Source of the DNA: Bacillota bacterium | Lineage (GTDB): Bacteria > Bacillota > Bacilli > Desulfuribacillales > Desulfuribacillaceae | Assembly (NCBI GenBank): GCA_023388635.1 | Contig: JAEWFW010000064.1 | Location: 36,723 to 100,722 of the forward strand | Length of the DNA stretch: 64,000 nt | Direction: 5' to 3' | Part shown: piece after piece, positions 7,597-15,905 of the stretch | Numbering within the stretch: position 1 is the first letter of the stretch | How the letters are laid out: each line of letters begins with the position of its first letter | Translations under genes and position numbers: made by a program | Notes under the pieces: model-generated | Told to the model about the DNA's origin: nothing | Databases searched by the model: none | What the model saw: the letters and a program-made list of their open reading frames with translations, nothing else

Positions 7597-8562
7597 TTAC
7601 TTCCGCACTGGTCTGACATACTTAAAAACCCGTTCTGGATTATAATAAAAGTAAATTATTCTACCGGGGGAAGTATCAAAGCAGTAGTCAGTGCTTGAAA
7701 AATCAAAAGTTGCCATTGCCTTTTCAATCTTTTCCTCCACACTACGATTTTCCTGCTCATAATCGAATGGACCATGTTCAAAAACAATGTACTCTGCTTC
7801 GGGAACATCGACCATAAACATTTGTAGTGGAACTTCCCCTTTATAATCAAAAGGAAGTCGTACACCCCAACACTCTGTACGCGGAATACCCCAGTCGCAC
7901 AGCCTGCCACCCGGGTCGTTAATGTACGCCATTATCTGACCGCTTTCGCAGTTAGGTTCGCTCCCACCATCATCATCTAATTTGCCCTTGATACTATCGA
8001 GTAATCCGCAAATTGTTTCATAGTCCTGTCCCGGAATAAGACTCTGCTTTTGCCAAAAATCCCAGTACCCATTACTCTCATAATTTTTAATGTGCAAAAA
8101 TTTGTGTGCGGGAATGGTTACAAAATAAATTTTAACATCATCTGTGGATTTCATCATTCCAATCTCTCCTAATCCTAAAAAGTAGCGGTCAAAAGGGTTT
8201 ATTTTTGTACGAAGGACGACAGGCTTAGGCTTTTTTCGGTATTCACTTGGAGTTACACCATATGTTCCCTTGAAAGCTCTTGTAAAAGCTTCATGTGATG
8301 AAAAACCGTAATCAAAAGCAATATTTAAAAGACTTTTTTCACTATCCCGCACCTCTTTTAGTGCAAAGGCTAATTTTCTGTGCCGCAAATAATCCCTAAA
8401 TTGCATGCCCGATATTTCTTTGAATTTTCTCGTTGTGTAAAATTCGGAATAACCCAACCTATGAGAAAGAAAGCGTAGTGTCAAGGCTTCATCATTATAA
8501 TTTTTAATGCATTTGTCAATTTCATCAACGATTATTTGAATTTGCTTCTGCCACTCGTACAT
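7597..8562 (-). CDS. AraC-family regulator with GyrI-like effector domain
   Basis: 321 residues. Two AraC helix-turn-helix units span about residues 20-115 (LSHRLGYSEFYTTRKFKE and IAFDYGFSSHEAFTRAFK, then YGVTPSEYR). The C-terminal ~190 residues resemble a GyrI-like/bacterial transcription activator effector-binding domain (FVTIPAHKFLHI, then FDYKGEVPLQMFMVDVP). Such proteins sense small, often amphipathic compounds and activate transporters or stress genes. ATG 8562 is preferred over TTG 8583 because AGGTGA lies seven bases upstream. It is a single gene with no adjacent obvious target. Confidence 0.8.
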   Translation of the reverse strand: MYEWQKQIQIIVDEIDKCIKNYNDEALTLRFLSHRLGYSEFYTTRKFKEISGMQFRDYLRHRKLAFALKEVRDSEKSLLNIAFDYGFSSHEAFTRAFKGTYGVTPSEYRKKPKPVVLRTKINPFDRYFLGLGEIGMMKSTDDVKIYFVTIPAHKFLHIKNYESNGYWDFWQKQSLIPGQDYETICGLLDSIKGKLDDDGGSEPNCESGQIMAYINDPGGRLCDWGIPRTECWGVRLPFDYKGEVPLQMFMVDVPEAEYIVFEHGPFDYEQENRSVEEKIEKAMATFDFSSTDYCFDTSPGRIIYFYYNPERVFKYVRPVRK

Positions 8563-8742
8563 TCGTTGTTCACCTCGTTTCAATCACCTTACATTTATTA
8601 TAAAGCAATAGGGAGAGTACTACTTGATTTTACTTGCTGTTATTTCATTTTTCTATTTTAAGTTCTGCATCTTTGCGTCTGGTCTACAATATGAGGTTTG
8701 TATTACCTTTATCAAAGAAATTTTTTGTCTGTACATGAAAAA

Positions 8743-8772
8743 ATCTGACGGGCTCAATACTGCCCGTCAGAT
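8743..8772 (-). terminator. Terminator of the NlpC/P60 gene
   Basis: Perfect 11-bp stem ATCTGACGGGC / GCCCGTCAGAT; on the minus strand it is followed by TTTTTT. It lies 38 bases beyond the NlpC/P60 stop codon. Confidence 0.85.
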
Positions 8773-8809
8773 CATTATTTCTGTGTAGTCTCTTGTAAAC
8801 TGTACTTTG

Positions 8810-10312
8810 CTACAGTGACAATAGCCATGTTGCTACATATCCGCTTTTGTTTGAATCCGTGGATATCTTCGTCCATTCGCTTCCAGCCTCAATCACGTCT
8901 ACCGATTCACCGTTGCGCACACTTCCGACGACGGAGTGTTGTTTTCCGGGTCCGCTGCGCAGGTTTACAACGCCACCTGTAACGATCGCCGTGGCAGTAG
9001 AAGATTGATCGTTTTGCGCGATTGGATTTGATGCCAAATAATTTGCTATGTAGCCTGACTTACCGACCCAATCAATTTCATACCAACCGTTTAACTGATT
9101 TTTTACCGTGACTTCTTCACCGTTGCGCACGACACCGAGGATTGAAGAATTCGTGGAAGCTGCTGATCTGACATTTACGATGCTGCCTGTAATCTTACTA
9201 ACCAATTGTTGTGCGTTGTCATCAGGCAGATTGCTTCCTGGTGTTTCATTTTCATTTCCTGTGTCATCATTACCGTTATTACTATCATCTTCGGTATATG
9301 TAACGAGCCAGTCGGCAATATAGCCCGACTTCCCGTTGATGAGTTTGACCGGAATCCAGCGGTTGCTAGAGCTACCGGTTGCTGTGATAGTATCACCATT
9401 TTTTACGGAACCGACAATCGAATATGATGTGCCCGGTCCTGAGCGTACATTTACTACATTGCCTGTCACTTTAAGTATAGATGCTTTACTGCCGTTATTA
9501 GGATTTTCAACGACTTTATTATCAGGCATTACGATAGCTTTTTGCGGTGGCAGGATATAACTTTTAGGGATTACCGGTCCGCTATCCTTATATTTGCTTG
9601 CGGCGGATGGCGTCCAAGCATCATTTGGCAGCAATCTGCGTGCTTCTAAGAATTTCTCTCCGTACCAATAGGAGAAATTGTTAATGATACCGATCGATGT
9701 CGGGCGATCGCTCGCCGTGTTGATTACGGCTGGTTTCCCGTTGATCACACCCATGTAGATCGAGACGTGAGAGATATATTTGTTATTGGCTGTACCTGCC
9801 CAATATGTTAAGATATCTCCAGGTCGTAAGTTTTCAATTCCTTTAATTCCATACAATGCTTGTCCCGAAGAACTGGTTCCAACTTTAGTAGATGAGACAC
9901 CGGCAACTTTCGTTCCGACTTGGTTGTATTGTCTGGAAGCGCCGGTAATATTAAATCCGAAATCTCCATAGACCAATTTAGTGAAGTTTGAACAATCGAG
10001 TGTTCCGTTTTCTCCATATCTTCCTGCAGTTTTGTAGACAGAATAGCCATTTTCCATATACCAGATAGCGCGTGCGACAATTTGGTGTCCCAGACTGCCA
10101 TCATATTGATTTTTGAACGCTTTGACGATTGGCGCCTCCTGCTTGTTGTAACTATCTTGATATTGATAGTACTTGTTGATGGCCTCCTGTCTGGTTAGTG
10201 CTGCTGTAGCAGCTTCTGCCTCGTATTGGACGATTGGTGCAAAAGCGACAGCTCCATAGACTAAAGATGTAGATACGGCGATGGTTGCAAATTTTTTGAT
10301 GAAATTTTTCAT
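8810..10312 (-). CDS. Secreted NlpC/P60-like cell-wall hydrolase with three SH3 domains
   Basis: 500 residues. A signal peptide (basic MKNFIKKF, hydrophobic core, then AEAA) sends it outside the cell. The catalytic region at about 60-240 holds Cys107 in LDCSNF and His182 in SHVSIYMG, the Cys-His pair of NlpC/P60 or amidase-type papain-fold enzymes that cut peptidoglycan stem peptides. Three bacterial SH3 repeats follow (about 280-345, 372-430, 442-500), each with VNVRS/VNLRSGPG and GYIA/GYVA motifs; they usually bind the wall. ATG 10312 has GAGGAGG eight bases upstream, unlike the in-frame GTG at 10318. Monocistronic. The exact bond cleaved cannot be told. Confidence 0.85.
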   Translation of the reverse strand: MKNFIKKFATIAVSTSLVYGAVAFAPIVQYEAEAATAALTRQEAINKYYQYQDSYNKQEAPIVKAFKNQYDGSLGHQIVARAIWYMENGYSVYKTAGRYGENGTLDCSNFTKLVYGDFGFNITGASRQYNQVGTKVAGVSSTKVGTSSSGQALYGIKGIENLRPGDILTYWAGTANNKYISHVSIYMGVINGKPAVINTASDRPTSIGIINNFSYWYGEKFLEARRLLPNDAWTPSAASKYKDSGPVIPKSYILPPQKAIVMPDNKVVENPNNGSKASILKVTGNVVNVRSGPGTSYSIVGSVKNGDTITATGSSSNRWIPVKLINGKSGYIADWLVTYTEDDSNNGNDDTGNENETPGSNLPDDNAQQLVSKITGSIVNVRSAASTNSSILGVVRNGEEVTVKNQLNGWYEIDWVGKSGYIANYLASNPIAQNDQSSTATAIVTGGVVNLRSGPGKQHSVVGSVRNGESVDVIEAGSEWTKISTDSNKSGYVATWLLSL

Positions 10313-10586
10313 ACTCACCCTCCTCAGGGGATAGAAATTCTATAGTGAACACTGAATCCCTTGTGGAAAGTTATGTTAAGTTTACATAATATTATTTAAA
10401 GCGATCAAATGAGAAGATTTTATGAAAGAACGATGGATCGTATTGATAATACTGGATTGGCAAATAAAATAACTCGAATAACGGGGTAATTTGTATACAA
10501 GGGATTTCCATAAATAGATTCAATTTCCTAAAAGGGCAGTTGTAATAGACAACAGTTATAAAACACACGTATCAGTTATAAAACAG
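10313..10586. other. Spacer upstream of the NlpC/P60 gene
   Basis: About 270 bases that should contain the promoter of the NlpC/P60 gene. I looked for the c-di-AMP (ydaO) riboswitch often found before wall hydrolases and did not see its conserved blocks. No gene with a ribosome site is visible. Confidence 0.4.
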
Positions 10587-10616
10587 TTGACAAAAATAGT
10601 TCTTCCGTATTACAAT
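10587..10616 (+). promoter_or_regulatory. SigA-type promoter of a short noncoding transcript
   Basis: TTGACA (10587-10592) and TACAAT (10611-10616) with an 18-base spacer. Only about 40 bases separate the expected start site from a strong terminator, so this promoter drives a very short RNA. Confidence 0.6.
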
Positions 10617-10622
10617 CTAGGT

Positions 10623-10690
10623 AAGAAGTGTGATTTTCTCCACTCCTATCCATATTATTACTGCTATATGTTCATATAGCAGCTTTTTTT
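10623..10690 (+). ncRNA. Candidate small RNA of about 65 nt
   Basis: Bounded by a near-consensus promoter and a perfect 10-bp terminator hairpin (10661-10682) with a run of eight T. The body has no start codon with a ribosome site but contains a C/U-rich single-stranded stretch (TCTCCACTCCTATCC, 10638-10652). C/U-rich loops of Gram-positive small RNAs often pair with Shine-Dalgarno sites, and CCACTCC is the complement of GGAGTGG, found before ackA, ypjB and the MtaD-type gene here. Targets are inferred and may be chance, since such sites resemble each other. Confidence 0.45.
10661..10690 (+). terminator. Terminator of the candidate small RNA
   Basis: CTGCTATATG / CATATAGCAG with a two-base loop, followed by CTTTTTTTT. 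Confidence 0.85.
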
Positions 10691-10903
10691 TGTGTATTTT
10701 TAACTGATGAGGATAATTTTTCTTCTAGTGTCTGTCTGTGAATTCATGTATACTCGATTTATATCAAAAAGTATAGCATTTTGTCACGTGTCAGCACGTG
10801 TATTTTTTTGCACTGGCAATGCTATCAGATAAGAGGTTTTTTGCATTATTTGCAGAAATAGTAAGTATCCAATTAGATTCTATCATTTTTATATAAATGT
10901 GAC

Positions 10904-10931
10904 GCAACTTTTTTTCCTATTTGCAGTCTAA
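10904..10931 (+). promoter_or_regulatory. Candidate ECF-sigma autoregulated promoter
   Basis: GCAACTT (10904-10910) and GTCTAA (10926-10931) resemble the -35 and -10 of Bacillus ECF sigma factors of the SigX/SigM/SigW type. The element lies about 50 bases before the ECF sigma gene, the usual place for a self-activated promoter. Confidence 0.5.
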
Positions 10932-10981
10932 TATTTATGACTGGGGGAAAAAATTTGGCGGAACTTCGAGGAGGATCGCCC

Positions 10982-11542
10982 ATGACTGATTCCCAGATAA
11001 TTCAACTTGTTATAGAAGGCAATCATGAATATTATGGAGAGCTCATTGAGCGACATGAACAAAAAGTATTAGTTTTTATCCATTTTATGTTAAAGAACAA
11101 TTCTATGGAAAACTTAGCCGAGGATTTATGTCAGGAAACATTTATTAAGGCGTATAAAAACTTAAAAAATTTCCGAGATAAAGAAGCGACTTTTTCTACA
11201 TGGTTGTACACGATTGCCCGCAACACGGTTTTAAGTGAATTACGTAAGAGCAAGAATCAAGGACCTTATTTAGAGGATACGACATATGTTTTAAAGACGG
11301 AACTTGAAGAGTTACCGGAACATAAATTATTGAAAAATGAGCGTATGCAGCTTGTCAGAGAGGCGATTAATACGCTGCCAGATAATCAGCGTTCGGCAAT
11401 TATTTTGCGTGAATACGAACAGCTTGATTATCAGCAAATCAGTGAAATTATGGATTGTTCTATTAGTGCCGTTAAGTCTTTAATTTTTCGCGGCAGGGCA
11501 ACTATTAAGAATAAACTGGAAAAGTATATATGTTCTCTATAA
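10982..11542 (+). CDS. ECF-type RNA polymerase sigma factor
   Basis: 186 residues. Region 2 spans about 10-80 (YYGELIERHEQKVLVFIHFM, then LCQETFIKAYKNL and FSTWLYTIARN); region 4 spans about 120-175 (INTLPDNQRSAIILREYEQL, ISAVKSLIFRGRATIK). It directs RNA polymerase to stress promoters. ATG 10982 has GAGGAGG seven bases upstream; an in-frame ATG at 10937 sits at the expected transcription start and is rejected. A zinc-finger anti-sigma gene follows 26 bases later. The regulon is unknown; the neighbouring wall hydrolase suggests an envelope role, but this is only proximity. Confidence 0.9.
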   Translation: MTDSQIIQLVIEGNHEYYGELIERHEQKVLVFIHFMLKNNSMENLAEDLCQETFIKAYKNLKNFRDKEATFSTWLYTIARNTVLSELRKSKNQGPYLEDTTYVLKTELEELPEHKLLKNERMQLVREAINTLPDNQRSAIILREYEQLDYQQISEIMDCSISAVKSLIFRGRATIKNKLEKYICSL

Positions 11543-11568
11543 AATAATCGGTTGAAAGGGCGATCACT

Positions 11569-12144
11569 ATGAACTGTGAGGGAGTGCAGTCAAAATTACT
11601 CGATTACATTGACTGCCAAATGGATTCGGAAATGATGCATGAAATATCGGATCATCTCGAATCTTGTGAACATTGTAAAATACAATATGGCAATTGGCAG
11701 GACACACTGGAGGAAATTCAGAAAGCGAAACAAATGATTTACAGTGCCGCCAATAGAGTGTCTGTCAAAGAAAAGGTCATGCGGCAGATAGCCATTTATG
11801 AGGGAAATAAACGAACCTTTCAGCGAAATATGGGCATCTGGAATCGTTTGGCAGGTATAGCAGCGATGCTCGCGATTATGTTTTCCGGGTATGCGGTGTA
11901 CAGTGACCAGCAAATAGATATCAGTGAGCCTCCGGCAATCGAGCAAACGTTGTTATCGCAGAAGAAGGAAGATGTGGTGCGAATCTCGAGTAATGATGAG
12001 GTATTAACTGCTTCCGATGCTAAGGGCACTGTGAATTCCATCATTCCCTATTCGCTTGGCGGAGTATTTGTTGGCATTGCCTTCGTATCTGTCGGAATGA
12101 GCAAGCGAAATGCCAGACAATTAAATGAATATTTGCAACAATAG
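11569..12144 (+). CDS. Membrane anti-sigma factor with zinc-finger domain
   Basis: 191 residues. The N-terminus carries the anti-sigma zinc motif His29-x3-Cys33-x2-Cys36 (HLESCEHC) in a helical domain expected to hold the ECF sigma factor. Two hydrophobic segments follow (about 92-111 and 158-178), making it an inner-membrane protein that can release sigma on an outside signal. GAAAGGGCG precedes the ATG. It is cotranscribed with the sigma gene; no protease or third gene follows in the operon. Confidence 0.85.
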   Translation: MNCEGVQSKLLDYIDCQMDSEMMHEISDHLESCEHCKIQYGNWQDTLEEIQKAKQMIYSAANRVSVKEKVMRQIAIYEGNKRTFQRNMGIWNRLAGIAAMLAIMFSGYAVYSDQQIDISEPPAIEQTLLSQKKEDVVRISSNDEVLTASDAKGTVNSIIPYSLGGVFVGIAFVSVGMSKRNARQLNEYLQQ

Positions 12145-12225
12145 TTTATACATAATTTGACGCCCATACATAGTCATATATATAGCATAATCAGCTATCA
12201 TCAACAGATGTTTTAATGCTTAACA

Positions 12226-12259
12226 AAGCGATTCGTAACGATTGACGAGTCGCTTTTTC
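12226..12259 (+). terminator. Terminator of the sigma/anti-sigma operon
   Basis: AAGCGATTCGT / ACGAGTCGCTT stem with one mismatch, loop AACGATTG, then TTTTTCT. Confidence 0.75.
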
Positions 12260-12359
12260 TATAGGAAAATTTATCGTGAAGAAAAAAATATTCTTTTTGG
12301 GAGAATAACCGCACTGAGCAGAATATATTACTTATATACTTACGACTGAAGAGGGGGAG

Positions 12360-12923
12360 ATGACAATTTCACATACCGTCAGTGTAGCAGATAAGAAGTA
12401 TTTTTTGCGCTGGTTTATCGATAATTATGAGTTACAGAGTAACGAAGCCACATGGTTATTAACTTATTTATGTTCAGATGCCGATCTTTTGCAGCGCGTA
12501 CATTTTGTTGAAGAAGCGAATTTTCCGTTGAAGACGATTATTGTTTCCGCAAAATGCGTGAAAATGAAGCCTTTCGTTTTTTATAATAAAAAAAAGTTTA
12601 TTTATAATGTTGAAGAAGCGTTCATGGAGATTTACAATAACCTTGAAGACGATATTTATTTGGTGCTATATTTTAAAGATCGCCAGGGCTGTCCGGAATA
12701 TGCATATATTAATGAAAAGCCGGAAAAATGTACGATCAATCATTCGATCTCCATTCAAGCGGAAATTGTCATTGAGCAAGCACTGCATAATTACAGAATA
12801 TTTGATTTATATAAGCAGATTGACCAGGCAATTGACGAAGGGGATCGCGAGACGTTTTGTCAATTGAGTTGCCAGTTGGAGCACCTTTTGCGAGACAATA
12901 AATCCCTGATCTTGCGCAAATAG
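12360..12923 (+). CDS. ypiB: YpiB family protein (UPF0302)
   Basis: 187 residues, matching the YpiB/UPF0302 family: an N-terminal helical part (KKYFLRWFIDNY, EATWLLTYL), a central beta region (FVFYNKKKFIYNVEEAFMEI) and a helical C-terminus (LYKQIDQAIDEGDRETFCQL). In B. subtilis ypiB lies between aroA and the ypjB/dapB/bshA genes, the same relative position. GAGGGGG lies very close to the ATG. The molecular function is not firmly known; the protein is cytoplasmic with no enzyme motif. Confidence 0.85.
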   Translation: MTISHTVSVADKKYFLRWFIDNYELQSNEATWLLTYLCSDADLLQRVHFVEEANFPLKTIIVSAKCVKMKPFVFYNKKKFIYNVEEAFMEIYNNLEDDIYLVLYFKDRQGCPEYAYINEKPEKCTINHSISIQAEIVIEQALHNYRIFDLYKQIDQAIDEGDRETFCQLSCQLEHLLRDNKSLILRK

Positions 12924-12991
12924 CACTGAATATTAATAGTCGTATTTTCACCACCCCTTTCATATGAATAAGATAAAAGGGGAGTGGTGGA

Positions 12992-13807
12992 ATGATGTAC
13001 AAGGGTATCAAAAAACATTATAATTATTTACTTATTATTTTATGTGTTATTGTAGTACAATGGGGATTAGTGGGTCATTCATTGGCTACCGATGACACAG
13101 TCTCATCTCTGAAAGATGGACAGAGCCTCACGGAAATATCAGAGAATATACTCAATCTCATCAATCAAAATCAATATGAATCGGCGCGTGAAGAACTACA
13201 TAAACTTTCCGCACAGTACCTGTCTAGTGGATTTCAATCTGAAAAAACTGTAGAAGCTCATAAGGCGTATGCAGAGCAAATTCTTTATGTTAAATCGGAA
13301 TTGAATAAGCATCAGGTTGATCAGATGGCTTTATTAGATAGATGTTTGCAATTGTTCATAGCATCGGAAGTTTATGAGGGGAAAGATATGCGCGAATTTT
13401 CGAAACGTTTAGCGGCATTTTATCAAAATGCCGTAAATTTGCGCGATATCGTTGCGGCGGGAAGTTCCCAAGACATTGCGGAGACTGTCGGCAAAATCAA
13501 TGCGGATTTTACCCTATTGAGCACTGCTATTCAAATAGCCTACCCACCGGAATATCACAACCAATTGCATTCGATGATCCAGTACCTCAATTCACAAACA
13601 AAAGAAGTGGCAAAAATCAAAGAAGTTAGCAATCATTTAGTTACGGTATTAGGAACGATGCATCAGCATACACAGGATACGAATGCCCGGTTGATGACAG
13701 CACAAATGAGCGCAGGACATTATATATTTGGGATTTCCGCGATTCTTGCCGCGGCGTTTTTGGTCGTATTTCGGAGAAAGTGGCAACAAATATTAGATAC
13801 TAATTAA
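12992..13807 (+). CDS. ypjB: YpjB-like sporulation-associated membrane protein
   Basis: 271 residues. An N-terminal signal or anchor segment (about 10-30), a long helical extracytoplasmic region, and a C-terminal membrane helix (about 243-263) with a basic RRKW tail match the YpjB layout. Weak overall conservation is usual for this family; position between ypiB and a YpjC/YitT gene supports the call. AAAAGGGGAG precedes the ATG at 12992. Its presence fits a spore former. The GGDEF gene follows 15 bases later, probably in the same operon. Confidence 0.7.
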   Translation: MMYKGIKKHYNYLLIILCVIVVQWGLVGHSLATDDTVSSLKDGQSLTEISENILNLINQNQYESAREELHKLSAQYLSSGFQSEKTVEAHKAYAEQILYVKSELNKHQVDQMALLDRCLQLFIASEVYEGKDMREFSKRLAAFYQNAVNLRDIVAAGSSQDIAETVGKINADFTLLSTAIQIAYPPEYHNQLHSMIQYLNSQTKEVAKIKEVSNHLVTVLGTMHQHTQDTNARLMTAQMSAGHYIFGISAILAAAFLVVFRRKWQQILDTN

Positions 13808-13822
13808 GGAGTAGGAAGGTTT

Positions 13823-14908
13823 ATGCAAATAGCGACAGAACTCAGTTCAACAAAAAACATTATTTTACTATCTCTCGTCGGAATTCTAATCGTTATTCCT
13901 GTATACTGGTTACTGTACGGACATAACCTTACTACTGTTGACGGTATTTCTTTATTAATTCTCGGATTGTTAACGTATTATATACACCAACGGATGGGAC
14001 ATGACGTACAAAAAGATCATATGCGTTGGAAGTTAATTTTCATGACAGAAATCTTACTCGTCTCGTTGGCAGTATATTTTTATGGCGGCGTCAGTGCTTC
14101 CATATACAAAATGTATTTTATTATTATTGTACAGATGGCAATTACATCGTCGACAAAATTTACTCTCGGGGGAATAACGCTCATTATTCTGCTATATGGT
14201 TTAGCAGGGTATTTCAGCCCGCATACGGCATTTCAATTCAATACTTGGATTGTCAACAGTTTGTATTTAATGGGAAGTATTATCCCGTTGATTTTGTTTG
14301 TAAGACGGGAGTATCAAATACGCATGCAGAATGAAGAATTATTCAAAAATGTATCGGAAGCGAACAAGCAATTGACGGAATACGCTTTGCAAATACAAGA
14401 GCTTGCTGTTACGGACAGCCTGACTAAACTATACAATCAGATCTATATCCATGAACGCTTGATGATCGAAGTGGAAATAGCACGTAAAAATAATGCAATG
14501 CTCAGTATCGCATTTTTTGACATTGATGACTTCAAGAAGGTGAATGACACCTATGGTCACCAATACGGAGACCAAATCTTGCGAGCGATTGGGGCAATTG
14601 TGTTAAAGAATGCCGGAGGCTGCCGATATATCGCAGGCAGGTACGGCGGGGAAGAATTGATTGTCATTATGCCTCAGGCTGACAAAGCTCAAGCAAGCTA
14701 TGTGGCGGATCAGATTCGTCAGCAAGTTTCACAATTAAATGTCTGTACGGAATCGGGTGAATGTGTTTCTGTCACGGTCAGTGTGGGAATTGCCACATTT
14801 CCTTTCGATGCCAATGATAAGGAATCTTTGACGAAGTTGGCTGATTTGGCTATGTATAAGGCAAAGAGACTGGGGAAAAATCGCATCGTAAGCTCTGTGG
14901 ACAATTAA
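13823..14908 (+). CDS. Membrane diguanylate cyclase (GGDEF domain)
   Basis: 361 residues. Five to six membrane helices fill the first ~165 residues; a short coiled linker (NEELFKNVSEANKQL) leads into a GGDEF domain at about 195-355. The active-site loop RYGGEEL and the upstream FFDIDDFKKVNDTYGH segment are intact, so it should make c-di-GMP from two GTP. The RxxD product-inhibition site upstream of the active loop is not seen (RYIA instead). The membrane part is not a recognised sensor. Its stop codon overlaps by three bases the end of the convergent YitT gene. In B. subtilis no such gene lies here, so it is an insertion in the conserved block. Confidence 0.85.
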   Translation: MQIATELSSTKNIILLSLVGILIVIPVYWLLYGHNLTTVDGISLLILGLLTYYIHQRMGHDVQKDHMRWKLIFMTEILLVSLAVYFYGGVSASIYKMYFIIIVQMAITSSTKFTLGGITLIILLYGLAGYFSPHTAFQFNTWIVNSLYLMGSIIPLILFVRREYQIRMQNEELFKNVSEANKQLTEYALQIQELAVTDSLTKLYNQIYIHERLMIEVEIARKNNAMLSIAFFDIDDFKKVNDTYGHQYGDQILRAIGAIVLKNAGGCRYIAGRYGGEELIVIMPQADKAQASYVADQIRQQVSQLNVCTESGECVSVTVSVGIATFPFDANDKESLTKLADLAMYKAKRLGKNRIVSSVDN

Positions 14909-15729
14909 GTAGAAAACCCTTCGCCCAAAATTTCACGTGCATCGTTGACAATGATAAATGCGTCATTGTCAATTTCTTTTATAATGTTTTTTAACTTGAT
15001 AAATTCCGAACGGTTGATGGCGCAGAGTACCACATCTTTGGGCATCCCCGTGAAGCCGCCTCTCCCGGCGAGCAATGTTGTACCGCGGGACATATCCTTA
15101 GAAATTCTGGCGGAGATCTCTTGGGCATGGTCGGAGATAATCATAACCGTCTTCGTACTATTGATTCCTTCTTGGACGAAATCGACGACACGGCTGGCAA
15201 TGAAAAGACCGACGAGCGAATACATTGCAATCCGACTTCCCAGAATGACGGCGGAAACGCCAATGATTACGACGTCAAAGAAAAAGATCGTTTTCCCTAA
15301 ACTAATGCCCATATATTTTCGGACGATACGTGCGATGATATCGACACCGGCTGTCGTCGCTCCGGCACGCAGAATGATTCCCAGTCCAAGACCTGTGGAA
15401 ACCCCTGAATACAAAGTCGCTAGCAGCAAATCGTTTGTCGGTATGCGTACACCGGCGGTAATTTCAATAAATACAGAAACCGATATGGTACCAATGATCG
15501 TATAAAACAAAAATTCTTTTCCAATAAATCTCCACGCAATCAGAAAAAGCGGGGTGTTTAATAATAAAAACGTCCATCCCGTCGGCAAAGAGTATAGATA
15601 GTAGAGTAACAATGCAATGCCTGTAAAACCTCCTTCGGCGAGGTTATTGGCAATGGTAAACGCATTGAGACCGACAGCATAAATCAATGCGCCTAATAGA
15701 ATCATCCCGACCTTGTATATGATAGCCAT
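14905..15729 (-). CDS. YitT/YpjC family membrane protein (DUF2179)
   Basis: 274 residues. Five predicted membrane helices in the first ~190 residues (starting GMILLGALIYAVGLNAF) and a C-terminal cytoplasmic DUF2179 domain (TKTVMIISDHAQEISARI, GFTGMPKDVVLCAI). Family members such as YpjC and YitT are common in Bacillales; the transported substrate is not established. ATG 15729 is chosen for the AAAGGG site just upstream; a longer in-frame start at 15807 lacks one. It is inverted relative to its neighbours and overlaps the GGDEF gene tail to tail, so read-through antisense transcription is likely. Confidence 0.8.
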   Translation of the reverse strand: MAIIYKVGMILLGALIYAVGLNAFTIANNLAEGGFTGIALLLYYLYSLPTGWTFLLLNTPLFLIAWRFIGKEFLFYTIIGTISVSVFIEITAGVRIPTNDLLLATLYSGVSTGLGLGIILRAGATTAGVDIIARIVRKYMGISLGKTIFFFDVVIIGVSAVILGSRIAMYSLVGLFIASRVVDFVQEGINSTKTVMIISDHAQEISARISKDMSRGTTLLAGRGGFTGMPKDVVLCAINRSEFIKLKNIIKEIDNDAFIIVNDAREILGEGFST

Positions 15730-15905
15730 AATTATCCCTTTCATAAAAGAAAGTATTGATATCGATGAAAAACAATGCATGTAGTTAGTATTCGGATTAA
15801 TTGACATTCGTTATTCATGGATGATATGATTTCTTATAAATGCAAAGCAATTCGGAGAAATTAAACAAAATGCATGTAAATCAGAGAACGACTGGAGGGA
15901 TTATC

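Noticed and set aside
10409..10489. Short plus-strand frame starting MRRFYERTMDRID
   Set aside because: Looks protein-like but has no Shine-Dalgarno and an in-frame stop just upstream; probably chance.
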